The notes below the pieces were generated by a model. That model was not told the origin of the DNA. It searched no databases and saw only the letters and a program-made list of their open reading frames with translations. Shown in pieces: positions 18,868 through 26,697 of a stretch of 47,770 bases of DNA (position 1 is the first letter of the stretch; each line of letters starts with the position of its first letter). The position numbers were made by a program, and so were the translations under genes. The stretch is from an uncultured Clostridia bacterium (lineage in GTDB: Bacteria > Bacillota > Clostridia > TANB77 > CAG-508), in contig CAMIVO010000008.1 in the NCBI GenBank assembly GCA_946401865.1, positions 1 through 47,770 on the forward strand, written 5' to 3'.

Positions 18868-19677
18868 CTATGCATTAGAGCCTTGCCCTTCTGTTTCATC
18901 ATCATTTTTTTCATTGCTTTTGTTTTTTTCTTTATCCTCATCTTTAGTTTCTTCTTTCTCATCTTCTGGTTCTTTTTCTAAATTAAATGTTTTTTCAATT
19001 TTTTCTTTACTTTCTTCTATAATTCTCATTAATTCTAAATGTTGCTTTATTACATTTGATTTAATTATAAAAATTGCTGCAGCTAAACTAATATAAGCAA
19101 TTGCAGAATACATTACGTCAAAATACTTTATTTTAAATGTAGTTAAAAGAGTTATTGCAAAATAAATTACATGTAATATAATTGGTAGTGTTAAAGCATA
19201 TATACTCATATTAAATAGTGCTTTATATTTCATTTTTATTTTTGCTAAAAAACAAGTTAATATTCCAAAAAGAGATAATGTAAAAACATTTATAAGTGTT
19301 GCTGAAAATAATAACATAAAGAATAAAAATCCAATATATAAAACACGTATTTCGGGCTTTTCATTTTGTAACTGCTCTACGAGATTTTCTTCAATTTGTT
19401 CTTCATCTATATTTGAATTTTTTGTTAATAACTTTACATTTTTTTGCAAAAAACTTATACTATTTTCTTGATTATTGCTATTGTTTATATTATATACATA
19501 TATTCCAGTAAATAATATACTAGTAATTAATATTAATTCTGTAAAATATAAAATTGCCTTTTTTACGCCTAATGCAGCCATTTCTGGGTATTTTTCAAAT
19601 TTTGAGATTGAATACCATACTTTTTGAAAAAAATTCATTTTAAAAAACTTTTCTCTTATTTCTTCATTACTCTCCAC
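18868..19677 (-). CDS. DUF1189-family membrane protein
   Basis: The 269-residue protein matches the DUF1189 pattern: an N-terminal FFQKVWYSISKFEKYPEMA segment, then four or so membrane helices at about residues 45-63, 116-142, 153-175 and 185-200. The C-terminal tail (about 230-269) is strongly acidic and lysine-rich, and probably cytoplasmic and disordered. Function is unknown. It starts inside the last 11 bases of alr, suggesting translational coupling, and leads into ftsH. Confidence 0.75.
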   Translation of the reverse strand: MESNEEIREKFFKMNFFQKVWYSISKFEKYPEMAALGVKKAILYFTELILITSILFTGIYVYNINNSNNQENSISFLQKNVKLLTKNSNIDEEQIEENLVEQLQNEKPEIRVLYIGFLFFMLLFSATLINVFTLSLFGILTCFLAKIKMKYKALFNMSIYALTLPIILHVIYFAITLLTTFKIKYFDVMYSAIAYISLAAAIFIIKSNVIKQHLELMRIIEESKEKIEKTFNLEKEPEDEKEETKDEDKEKNKSNEKNDDETEGQGSNA

Positions 19678-20812
19678 TTATATACTCCCTTCTAATGCTA
19701 CTATCTACAAATATTGGATTTACATTTAGTTTTGCACTAGATCCAATTGCTATATCTTTTCCAGTTATATCGACAGTTATATGATACATTCCAAGTCTTC
19801 CTATAACTTTACATTTTTCATATTTACCATTATTATTTTTAATGTCAATATATAAAGATTTATCTTTAAAAGCGTCTTTCACATCTCTTACAATGTAACG
19901 CAATCTATCTATTTTTCTGAACATATCTCTATCATCTCTAACATTAAAACCATCTGCATAGCCTACTGGTATAATAGCTATTTTAGAATCTTTTTTTAAG
20001 GTATATGCATTAGAATACCCTATATTATACCCTTTTTTTAGTTCTTTTATTTCTGCCACTTGTGATTTTAAATATCCAATTTTTTTTAGGCCATATGTAT
20101 TTGGAATTGAAAGTCTTCCTAAAAAAGCTGAACCTATTCTTACTGCATTTAGCCTTTTGTCTTTAAATTTTAAAAAGCCTGATGAATTACATATATGTAG
20201 CTTTCCTGTTTCAATTTTATTTTCTTTTAAATATTCTATTACATCTATAAAACGCTTAAATTGTATTTCAGAAAATTTATTATTTTCAAAAAACGCAAGT
20301 GTAAAATGTGAAAATGTTCCTTCTATTTCAATATTATTTGCATTTTTTAATGCTTCTAATATTTTTTCTTTTTCATTATAGCAAAATCCATATCTACCAA
20401 AACCTGTATCTATTTTTAAATGAACCTTTACTGTTTTATTTAATTTTTCTGCAATTTTTTGAGCAGTTTCTATAGCTTCTTTAGATCCAATTGTTAAAAT
20501 AATATCATTTTGAACAAGCTTTTCCACATCTTTTTCTATTGCTGTTGATGAAAGCATTAAAATTTTTGCTTGGATTTTTGCTTCTCTAAGTTGAAGAGCT
20601 TCTTCTAAAGTTGATACTGCCAAAAAATCAATTCCATTGTCTATTAAAAACTTAGAATAAGGAACAAGTCCTAGACCATAACCATTTCCCTTAACAACTG
20701 CTATTATTTCTATATTTTTATGATTATCTAGTCTTCCTGTGTCTTTTGCAATTTCTTTAATAGTTCTAATATTATGTTTTAAATCTTCTCTGTTTACTAC
20801 AAGTGATTTCAT
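19667..20812 (-). CDS. alr: Alanine racemase
   Basis: This PLP enzyme supplies D-alanine for peptidoglycan. The PLP-lysine motif AVVKGNGYGLG is at residues 39-49 (K41). The Tyr-containing ARVG-like region reads NAVRIGSAFLGRL, and NIGYSNAYTLKKDSKIAIIPVGYADGF contains the catalytic tyrosine loop. The length of 381 residues is usual. It lies between a FemA/B-type transferase and a DUF1189 gene, so the group joins two cell-wall functions. Confidence 0.93.
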   Translation of the reverse strand: MKSLVVNREDLKHNIRTIKEIAKDTGRLDNHKNIEIIAVVKGNGYGLGLVPYSKFLIDNGIDFLAVSTLEEALQLREAKIQAKILMLSSTAIEKDVEKLVQNDIILTIGSKEAIETAQKIAEKLNKTVKVHLKIDTGFGRYGFCYNEKEKILEALKNANNIEIEGTFSHFTLAFFENNKFSEIQFKRFIDVIEYLKENKIETGKLHICNSSGFLKFKDKRLNAVRIGSAFLGRLSIPNTYGLKKIGYLKSQVAEIKELKKGYNIGYSNAYTLKKDSKIAIIPVGYADGFNVRDDRDMFRKIDRLRYIVRDVKDAFKDKSLYIDIKNNNGKYEKCKVIGRLGMYHITVDITGKDIAIGSSAKLNVNPIFVDSSIRREYISGE

Positions 20813-20852
20813 TTTTCCTCCACTTCTAATTTCCTATCTTCTAACTCTTACT

Positions 20853-21899
20853 TCATTTTTTAAATTTCAACTTTAATGCTCTTAAATTTCTGAATGCTTT
20901 TTCTGAGAATTTATATAAGTTGTACATTAAAGGTTTATATGGCATATATACTTCTCCAACAAATTCTGTGTATTCAGCACCAAATCCTTTTTTAAATCTA
21001 TATAAGCCATTACTGTCATCTGCAATTCCTGGAACTCCTCTTAGGTCATATATGTCACTTTTTCTATTTAATGCTATTTTTATCATTTCCCATTGTAATA
21101 AATAATTTGGCATTAAATTTCTGTGTTCATTGCTACTTGCACCATATAAATACCAAGTTTTATTTCCATACATTATTGGAATAACACCTGAAATTGGCTC
21201 ATTGTCGTAATATGCCATTAGAATTTTCATATGCTCTGGGCCAAGTTCATCATACATTTTTTCAAAATATTCTAACGGTCTTGTAATAAAACCATCTCTA
21301 ATTCCAGTGGTTATCATAATTTTGTGAAAGTCTTTTAAATCTTCTTTTGTGCCATCTTTAATAGTTACCCCTTTTTTGGTAGCTAAACGAATATTGTATC
21401 TGGTTTTTTGATGAAATGCTTTAAATATTTCATCTTCTGTTTTTCCTTTTGTATCTAGTCTAAATACATATCTTGGTTGAATTTCATCTCTAAAATTTTT
21501 TGCATTATCTTTAATTGAAAAACCAAGTTGTAGCATTATATTTTTAAATTGTTCATCATCACTTTTTATATCTGGCTCTATTCTTAAAACAATAGCATTA
21601 TATTTTTTTGCTAGAATTTTTGCTCCTTCAGCAAGTTGTTGTAATACTTCCATATCATGGATATCACATACTGGTCCTCTTGCAGAATACATTATATTTC
21701 CAAAAATTGGTATCTTTCTAACCCATACCATAAGTGAACCTATTATTTTTTTATTGTTATCTTCTGCAAGTATTACTTCTCTTTTCCAGCTTGTTTTTAC
21801 TCTTGCCCATTCCAAAGATTGCTGAAAATTACATCTTTCATGATTTTCTAAAAACTTTGTATATTCTTCTTCATCTGTTTTGTTTTCTAATAATCTCAT
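20853..21899 (-). CDS. FemA/FemB-family peptidoglycan bridge aminoacyltransferase
   Basis: The 348-residue protein belongs to the FemABX group that adds amino acids from tRNA to lipid II or peptidoglycan stems. Family features are the N-terminal NFQQSLEWARVK, WVRKIPIFGNIMYSARGPVCD, RYNIRLATKKGV and the second GNAT-like half with YGNKTWYLYGASS and YDLRGVPG. A GGAAGG site precedes the ATG. Its neighbour alr supports a cell-wall role. The specific amino acid added cannot be told from the sequence. Confidence 0.85.
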   Translation of the reverse strand: MRLLENKTDEEEYTKFLENHERCNFQQSLEWARVKTSWKREVILAEDNNKKIIGSLMVWVRKIPIFGNIMYSARGPVCDIHDMEVLQQLAEGAKILAKKYNAIVLRIEPDIKSDDEQFKNIMLQLGFSIKDNAKNFRDEIQPRYVFRLDTKGKTEDEIFKAFHQKTRYNIRLATKKGVTIKDGTKEDLKDFHKIMITTGIRDGFITRPLEYFEKMYDELGPEHMKILMAYYDNEPISGVIPIMYGNKTWYLYGASSNEHRNLMPNYLLQWEMIKIALNRKSDIYDLRGVPGIADDSNGLYRFKKGFGAEYTEFVGEVYMPYKPLMYNLYKFSEKAFRNLRALKLKFKK

Positions 21900-21961
21900 T
21901 AAAAATTCATCCTTCCTACATTTGCTATTTTTATTATTGCTAATTTATGCTCTTATATTAC

Positions 21962-21990
21962 ACCATTTTTAGATTTTTGTAAATAGAAAA
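21962..21990 (-). promoter_or_regulatory. Candidate promoter of the femX-like/alr group
   Basis: On the minus strand TTTACA is followed after about 17 bases by TAATAT, roughly 60 bases before the FemA/B-type gene. The match is moderate and the exact span is approximate. Confidence 0.35.
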
Positions 21991-22020
21991 AAAACGGAAT
22001 TTAGATTTTCTAAGAATAAA

Positions 22021-22052
22021 AAAACAAGTCTTAACAAAAAATTGTTAAAACC
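22021..22052. repeat. Duplicate of the ssrA terminator hairpin
   Basis: This 32-base segment matches 22751-22782 at 30 positions. Both can form the CAAGTCTTAACAA/TTGTTAAAAC hairpin. The two copies flank the toxin-antitoxin pair; this one can terminate the toxin transcript. Confidence 0.75.
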
Positions 22053-22070
22053 AGTTTTTATTTAATATTA

Positions 22071-22359
22071 TTATTCAAACAAATCAGAGTGTGATCCTGT
22101 TCGTGTTAAAGTTAGAATCAAAATATTGTTATTCTTTTCGTATTCTAATAACCAATCAGGCTTCAAATGACATTCCCATAAACCGTTTGCTTTTAGGTTC
22201 TAATAAATGATTGTTGTATTTTGCCTCTAAAGGAATATCATTTGCCAATTTTTCCACTATTTCATTTAATAAATTTACATCAAAATAATTTCGTTTTCTT
22301 AATGTCTTTAAATCTTTCTTAAATCTGCTAGTCATCTTGATTTCATATTTATTCTTCAT
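22071..22359 (-). pseudogene. YafQ/RelE-type toxin, frameshifted
   Basis: The first frame (from 22359) gives 67 residues beginning KYEIKMTSRFKKDLKTLRKRN, typical of YafQ-type mRNA interferases. It then runs into a stop at 22156. The missing C-terminus is encoded immediately downstream in another frame: WECHLKPDWLLEYEKNNN, then ILILTLTRTGSHSDLFE and a stop at 22071. This is the conserved YafQ ending that includes the catalytic histidine region. A single-base change near 22175-22195 separates the halves. The start overlaps the antitoxin gene by 11 bases. The toxin is therefore probably inactive unless the shift is a sequence error. Confidence 0.8.
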
Positions 22360-22633
22360 TGTCTATCTCCTCAATTATTTCATAAATGTTGTTATAGCTT
22401 TTATAATTGTCTGGATGTTTCTTTATTTCATCAGCTTCTTTTATTGCTTCTAGTGTTTCTTTATTAAATTTTGGTCTTTTTATTTGTAATGGAATACTAT
22501 CAGTTAAAACAATTTGTTTAAAATAAATTGTTATGGCATCTGAAATATTCATTCCTAAATCTTTTAATATTTCTTCTACTTCCTTTTTTAAACTAGGTTC
22601 GATTCTTATATTCATTGTTGTTGTTTTAGACAT
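22349..22633 (-). CDS. RelB/DinJ-family antitoxin
   Basis: The 94-residue protein has an N-terminal ribbon-helix-helix (TTTMNIRIEPSLKKEVEEIL, DLGMNISDAITIYFKQIV) as in RelB/DinJ antitoxins, followed by an acidic toxin-binding tail. AAAGGAGG precedes the ATG. It is the first gene of a two-gene toxin-antitoxin unit and would repress its own promoter. The partner toxin is frameshifted while the antitoxin is intact. Confidence 0.85.
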   Translation of the reverse strand: MSKTTTMNIRIEPSLKKEVEEILKDLGMNISDAITIYFKQIVLTDSIPLQIKRPKFNKETLEAIKEADEIKKHPDNYKSYNNIYEIIEEIDNEE

Positions 22634-22663
22634 TGTTAAATTCCTCCTTTATATTATGTTTTT

Positions 22664-22692
22664 ATTGTATCACATTGTAAATACATTGTCAA
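22664..22692 (-). promoter_or_regulatory. Promoter and probable autoregulatory operator of the toxin-antitoxin unit
   Basis: TTGACA and TACAAT are spaced by 17 bases on the minus strand. Two ACAATGT repeats lie within and next to the spacer, a plausible site for the ribbon-helix-helix antitoxin. Confidence 0.55.
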
Positions 22693-22751
22693 CTACATTA
22701 TATTATTATTCTCATTTTTTTGTGATTTTATTCTATGTCAATTAGATAGAA

Positions 22752-22787
22752 AAACAAGTCTTAACAAAAAGTTGTTAAAACTTGTTT
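22752..22787 (-). terminator. ssrA terminator
   Basis: A 16-bp stem with one mismatch (AAACAAGTTTTAACAA against TTGTTAAGACTTGTTT) followed by T residues on the minus strand lies eight bases after the tmRNA 3' end. Confidence 0.8.
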
Positions 22788-22794
22788 GAACTTT

Positions 22795-23149
22795 TGGTGG
22801 AGGTGAGGAGATTTGAACTCCTGTCCACTACCCCTTCCATATAAACTTCTCCGAGTGCAGTTTGCTATAATTATTCATCTAAACTATACAAGCAAACGTG
22901 TTTAGCTTAAATATATCTTTTAAATACCCTCTATTTTCAAAGATACCAAATAGATTTGTTTCCCACTAATTTGACACCTTGTTACTATGCGTGGGAACAT
23001 AGTAAAAGGCGTAACTGCGCTTAGGCAGCTAATGCTAATTCTGTATTATCAGCGTTTAAATTTATTTTCGCTTTTTTATAGTGGCCGAAGCGACCATCCA
23101 CTACTCGCTATTTATACTTCTAGAGCAATGTCGAAACCATTACACCCCC
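22795..23149 (-). ncRNA. ssrA: Transfer-messenger RNA (tmRNA)
   Basis: tmRNA rescues stalled ribosomes. The 5' end GGGGGTG followed by TAATGGTTTCGACATT and the 3' end with the T-arm GGAGTTCAAATCTCC and CACCTCCACCA form the tRNA-like domain. The seven acceptor pairs match apart from one G-U. The tag reading frame is at 23071-23021 and encodes AKINLNADNTELALAA followed by TAA. The length of about 355 nt is normal. A 17-base-spaced promoter lies just upstream. Confidence 0.96.
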
Positions 23150-23161
23150 AGTACATATTTT

Positions 23162-23190
23162 ATTATACACTATTTTTGATGGTTTTACAA
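23162..23190 (-). promoter_or_regulatory. ssrA promoter
   Basis: TTGTAA and a perfect TATAAT are spaced by 17 bases on the minus strand, ending 12 bases before the mature tmRNA 5' end. Confidence 0.6.
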
Positions 23191-23201
23191 GGAAATCTTT
23201 T

Positions 23202-23804
23202 CTATTGTACTAACTTAATTATATCTTCCATAATTATCTCTGTAACTTTTTCAGCAGTTTCTTTTTCTTTTTTAGTTTCTTTATATTCTTCTAATTCTAT
23301 AGGTTTGCCGTATGTTATTATTGCCTTTTCAAATGGTTTTTCTCCACCTTTAATTCCTACTGGAATCACCTTTGCATCTGAATTTAATGCAAAATAGGCA
23401 ACTCCTGTTTTAGGTTTAATTCCTTTTTTTAAGCCATTTCTTGTTCCTTCTGGGAATAATGCTAAGGCTTTGTTTTGTTTTAAAGTTTTTAATCCATCTT
23501 TCATTGGCCCTAAATCTTTAGCATTTCTTTTTACTAGAATAACATCAAAAACTTTTCCTAGATGAGCTAAATACCAATTTTTTGCAAGTTCCTCCTTTGC
23601 TAAAAATCGGGTGTCATCTCTTTTACATGTAACTTCCATTAATGGTGCATCTAAAAAATTTCTATGATTCCCACAAAAAATTACAGGTCCATTTTTAGGA
23701 ATATTTTCTATTCCAATTACTTTAATTCTATATACTATTTTTAAATATATAAATATTAAAAATCTTATAACATGCCTTTTAATTTTATAGTATATGTTTT
23801 TCAA
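23202..23804 (-). CDS. plsC: 1-acyl-sn-glycerol-3-phosphate acyltransferase (PlsC family)
   Basis: The 200-residue membrane-associated enzyme acylates lysophosphatidic acid in phospholipid synthesis. The catalytic NHRNFLD motif (NHX4D type) and the substrate-binding FPEGTRN motif are both present, with an N-terminal hydrophobic stretch (IRFLIFIYLKIVY). Translation probably begins at TTG, since AGAAGGG lies at good spacing and no ATG is near. It follows cmk, separated by a three-unit repeat. Confidence 0.85.
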   Translation of the reverse strand: MKNIYYKIKRHVIRFLIFIYLKIVYRIKVIGIENIPKNGPVIFCGNHRNFLDAPLMEVTCKRDDTRFLAKEELAKNWYLAHLGKVFDVILVKRNAKDLGPMKDGLKTLKQNKALALFPEGTRNGLKKGIKPKTGVAYFALNSDAKVIPVGIKGGEKPFEKAIITYGKPIELEEYKETKKEKETAEKVTEIIMEDIIKLVQ

Positions 23805-23837
23805 TTTATTAAACCCTTCTTTCTTTTTGTCTCATTT

Positions 23838-23949
23838 GTCTCATTTGGTGACGGGGAGTAAATGAGATTTTTTTATTTTGTCCTATTTATTCCCCGTCAC
23901 CAAATGGGACGAAAAAATAACCTATTTACTCCCCGTCACCAAATGAGAC
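23838..23949. repeat. Three-unit GTCACC/GGGGA palindromic repeat between plsC and cmk
   Basis: Three related 29-base units are present: 23838-23866 in one orientation, and 23882-23910 and 23921-23949 in the other. Each contains CCCCGTCACCAAATG or its complement. Unit 1 and unit 2 can form a strong hairpin. Unit 3 overlaps the end of cmk and encodes its last residues. Confidence 0.85.
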
Positions 23950-24612
23950 TTTTTTTTCGTCAATTATTTCAATTACTCTATTTACTACTTCTTCTATTGT
24001 CATATTAGATGAATCAATATAAATTGCATCTTCTGCTTGTTTTAGAGGAGCTACATTACTGGTTTTATCATTTTTATCTCTAATTATTATGCTTTGCAAT
24101 ATTTCTTCATATGGAGTATTAATTCCTTTTTCCTTATTTTGTTTAAATCTTCTTTTTGCTCTTTCTTCTGGGGTTGCATCTAAATAAATCTTTACATCTG
24201 CATTAGGAAATACATTAGTTCCAATATCTCTACCTTCCATGATTACATATTTTCCTTCTGCAATTTTCCTTGATAAGGTAGTTATGTTTTCTCTTACAAT
24301 TACAATATGAGAAACTGGAGATACTAATTCATCTACATCTTTTTCTCTTATTCTTTTAGTTACGTCCTCCCCATTTAAAAAAACTAAATCTTGACCATTC
24401 TCTTTTTTAAATTCTATATTTACACTATCTAAACATTTTTTAATACTTGTGATATCATCTAATTCTATATTATTTTTTATTATATATAAAGTTACACATC
24501 TATATAAAGCTCCTGTATCAATATATACTAAATTTCTTTTTTCTCCAACTAATTTTGTAATTGTTCCTTTCCCGCTTCCTGCAGGTCCATCTACTGCAAC
24601 AACAAATCCCAT
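23926..24612 (-). CDS. cmk: Cytidylate kinase
   Basis: The enzyme phosphorylates CMP and dCMP. The P-loop GPAGSGKGT follows the N-terminal MGFVVAVD, and RDIGTNVFPNADVKIYLDATPEERAKRR is the conserved core. A TTG codon 15 bases upstream extends the frame, but GGAGGA overlaps that region, so the ATG at 24612 is preferred and gives 228 residues, normal for the family. The last codons (VSFGDGE) are supplied by a copy of the intergenic repeat. Confidence 0.93.
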   Translation of the reverse strand: MGFVVAVDGPAGSGKGTITKLVGEKRNLVYIDTGALYRCVTLYIIKNNIELDDITSIKKCLDSVNIEFKKENGQDLVFLNGEDVTKRIREKDVDELVSPVSHIVIVRENITTLSRKIAEGKYVIMEGRDIGTNVFPNADVKIYLDATPEERAKRRFKQNKEKGINTPYEEILQSIIIRDKNDKTSNVAPLKQAEDAIYIDSSNMTIEEVVNRVIEIIDEKKVSFGDGE

Positions 24613-24694
24613 AATATATTCCTCCAATTTGAATTTTTGTTTTTATTTTTACTTATTCTACCACATTAAAATATAACTTGTCAAAAATAATTTT

Positions 24695-24761
24695 TTTCAA
24701 TCTGGGAACAAGTCATAAATTAAAATGTCATTTTTAAAAAGCACCTGCTCCCAAATTGAAA
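24695..24761. terminator. Imperfect inverted repeat between cmk and murA
   Basis: TTTCAATCTGGGAACAAGT and ACCTGCTCCCAAATTGAAA are imperfect complements (about 16 of 19). They lie just downstream of murA and upstream of cmk and may terminate murA. Confidence 0.5.
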
Positions 24762-24766
24762 TTCTA

Positions 24767-26014
24767 TTAAATTTTATATATTTCTGCCCCTAAGTTATTT
24801 AACTTTTCATCCAATTTTTCATACCCTCTTAATATATATTCTATATTATCTACTTTAGTTGTACCTTTTGCACTAAGTCCGGCTAAAACCATACTTGCTC
24901 CACCTCTTAAATCAGTAGAATTAACTTTTGTTCCATAAAGAGTTCTTGTTCCTTTTATTATAGCAGATTTTCCTTCTATTTTTACTTTTGCTCCCATTTT
25001 TTCTAATTCTGATAGATATTTAAATCTATTTTCAAAAATATTTTCTGTTATTATTGATGTTCCACTTGCCATGGTTAAACACGCTCCCATTATTGCCTGC
25101 ATATCTGTTGGGAATCCTGGATATGGCATTGTTTTTATATCAATTGCTTTTAATCTTTTTGGTGCTTTTAACTCAATTTCTCTTTCTTTTAATTTTATTT
25201 TACATCCCATTTGTCCTAATTTGTCTATAATTGGAGTAATATGATTGATTTCAACTTTTTTTAGTAAAATTTCTCCACCTGTTATTGCAGTAGCTCCTAA
25301 AAGTGTTCCTGCTTCTATTCTATCTGGCATTATATTATAACTTACATCTTTTAGTTTATTTACTCCTTGAATTTTTATAATATTTGTTCCAGCACCACTA
25401 ATTTTAGCTCCCATCTGATTTAAAAAATTTTGTAAATCCGTAATTTCTGGCTCCATTGCAGAATTTACAATTGTTGTTGTTCCATTAGCTAAACAACTTG
25501 CAAGCATTATATTTTCTGTTGCTCCAACACTTGGAAAATCTAAATTTATTTCACATGGTGTTATTTCTTCTACATTACAAATTATTTTTCCAAAATTTTT
25601 GTTTATATTTACTCCGAGTTTTTCAAATCCTTTTAAATGAAGGTCAATTGGTCTTGAACCAATATCACAGCCCCCTGGATATGAAAAAATTGCCTTTTTA
25701 TATCTGCCTAATATAGCTCCTGCAAATATTACAGATGACCTCATTTGATGCATTAAATTTTCTGGTATTTCATATTTACATACATTTCTTGAATCTATTA
25801 CAATTTTGTTTTGATTTTTCTTTACTTTGCACCCTAAACTTTTTAATATTTCTATCATCATTTGTGTATCATGAATATTTGGAACATTATATAATTTTGT
25901 TATTCCTTTGTTTAATATACTTGCTGCCATTATTGGAAGTGACGCATTTTTTGAACCTGAAACATAAGACTCTCCTTGTAGTCTTTTTCCTCCTTCTATT
26001 ATGTAACTCGACAT
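24767..26014 (-). CDS. murA: MurA, UDP-N-acetylglucosamine 1-carboxyvinyltransferase
   Basis: The enzyme commits UDP-GlcNAc to peptidoglycan synthesis by adding enolpyruvate. The active-site loop PGGCDIGSRPIDLH keeps the catalytic cysteine (the fosfomycin target). The N-terminal GSKNASLPIMAASIL, PYPGFPTDMQA and DLRGGASMVLAGL motifs are in order across 415 residues. A GAAAGGAA site precedes the ATG. A second murA paralogue elsewhere in the genome would be normal for Firmicutes. Confidence 0.95.
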   Translation of the reverse strand: MSSYIIEGGKRLQGESYVSGSKNASLPIMAASILNKGITKLYNVPNIHDTQMMIEILKSLGCKVKKNQNKIVIDSRNVCKYEIPENLMHQMRSSVIFAGAILGRYKKAIFSYPGGCDIGSRPIDLHLKGFEKLGVNINKNFGKIICNVEEITPCEINLDFPSVGATENIMLASCLANGTTTIVNSAMEPEITDLQNFLNQMGAKISGAGTNIIKIQGVNKLKDVSYNIMPDRIEAGTLLGATAITGGEILLKKVEINHITPIIDKLGQMGCKIKLKEREIELKAPKRLKAIDIKTMPYPGFPTDMQAIMGACLTMASGTSIITENIFENRFKYLSELEKMGAKVKIEGKSAIIKGTRTLYGTKVNSTDLRGGASMVLAGLSAKGTTKVDNIEYILRGYEKLDEKLNNLGAEIYKI

Positions 26015-26095
26015 TTTTCTATTTTTCCTTTCATAAAATTTTAATTTTTGCTATATTTTATGAAAAGATTCTATATTTTGTGAATTTTCAATATA

Positions 26096-26142
26096 AAAAG
26101 CTCTAAAATTTCAAGCTGTTTTCTCAAAATTTTAGAACTTTT
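26096..26142 (-). terminator. Hairpin terminator at the end of the accessory island
   Basis: A 16-bp stem with one mismatch (AAAAGTTCTAAAATTT against AAATTTTAGAGCTTTT) is followed by a T-run on the minus strand. It would end transcripts coming from the sigma4/alpha-CTD fusion gene. Part of it is repeated at 28741. Confidence 0.65.
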
Positions 26143-26164
26143 TTAAATGACTACAATTTGTATT
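26121..26164. repeat. Approximate direct repeat, copy A
   Basis: The first 24 bases are identical to 28741-28764 and the similarity continues through a GATGACTACAA-like segment to about 28785. The two copies bound a 2.6-kb segment with the fusion gene and two gene relics. The repeat includes one arm of a terminator, so duplication of a terminator is an alternative to an attachment site. Confidence 0.65.
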
Positions 26165-26199
26165 TAGCTTAATTTAACTAATACTATCCGTCAATTTCC

Positions 26200-26340
26200 T
26201 TATTTACAACTCCCGTTTTTTATCATTTTGCCGGCATCGACATAATGGTCTATAATATTGTTTCATCCGATATTTTATTTATAGCATATTTCTTAAACTT
26301 TTTAAATAAAACTCTAGCAAGTGCCAGAGTTTTATAATTG
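26200..26340 (-). pseudogene. Gene relic, 3' fragment with a frameshift
   Basis: Downstream of the 118-codon gene an open frame reads LARVLFKKFKKYAINK then ISDETI. A shift near 26250 continues into IDHYVDAGKMIKNGSCK and a stop at 26200. The residue mix (D, H, V, G, M) is unlike random AT-rich translation, which suggests a decayed gene end. The family is not recognised. A small AAAACTCT/AGAGTTTT hairpin at about 26308-26335 overlaps it and may serve as terminator for the upstream gene instead. Confidence 0.35.
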
Positions 26341-26697
26341 TTATGATGATGATTTTAATTTCTTTAATTTCTTTTTATTTTCTTCAATAGCACTATCGTA
26401 ATATTTTTCAAGCTCCTTTAGTCTGTCTATTGATAACATATTTAATGCTTCTTCATTTCCGTCAATCTCTTCTAAAAAATTATTTTTGTCAATTACAGAA
26501 TTTACAAATTTGGCATCTACTTTTATATTATCAATAAAATTACTTTGTATTTCTTGACTTTCTTCTGAAATTTTATTTATAGACTCTTTTTGAACATCAT
26601 TATCTTGTTCTTTGCTTCGTCCAAATAATCTTTTAAAGTGATTTTTTATTTTTGTTATAAAACTTTCCTTATATTCTATCATTCCATTATTATTCAT
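26341..26697 (-). CDS. Small hypothetical partner of the sigma4/alpha-CTD fusion
   Basis: The 118-residue protein is not recognised. It has a basic N-terminal patch (SFITKIKNHFKRLFGRSKEQ), an acidic polar middle and a C-terminal helix (LSIDRLKELEKYYDSAIEENKKKLKKL) with coiled-coil character. Its ATG lies within the last eight bases of the fusion gene, so the two are translationally coupled and probably act together. No membrane segment is evident. Confidence 0.7.
   Translation of the reverse strand: MNNNGMIEYKESFITKIKNHFKRLFGRSKEQDNDVQKESINKISEESQEIQSNFIDNIKVDAKFVNSVIDKNNFLEEIDGNEEALNMLSIDRLKELEKYYDSAIEENKKKLKKLKSSS

Noticed and set aside
22795..22860. A tRNA gene at the GGTGGAGGTGAGGAG segment
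   Set aside because: The tRNA-like arm and acceptor pair with sequence 350 bases away and a tag frame lies between, so it is the 3' end of tmRNA.
23838..23949. CRISPR array
   Set aside because: Three repeat units occur, but one is inverted and the spacers are short and unequal. No cas genes are present.
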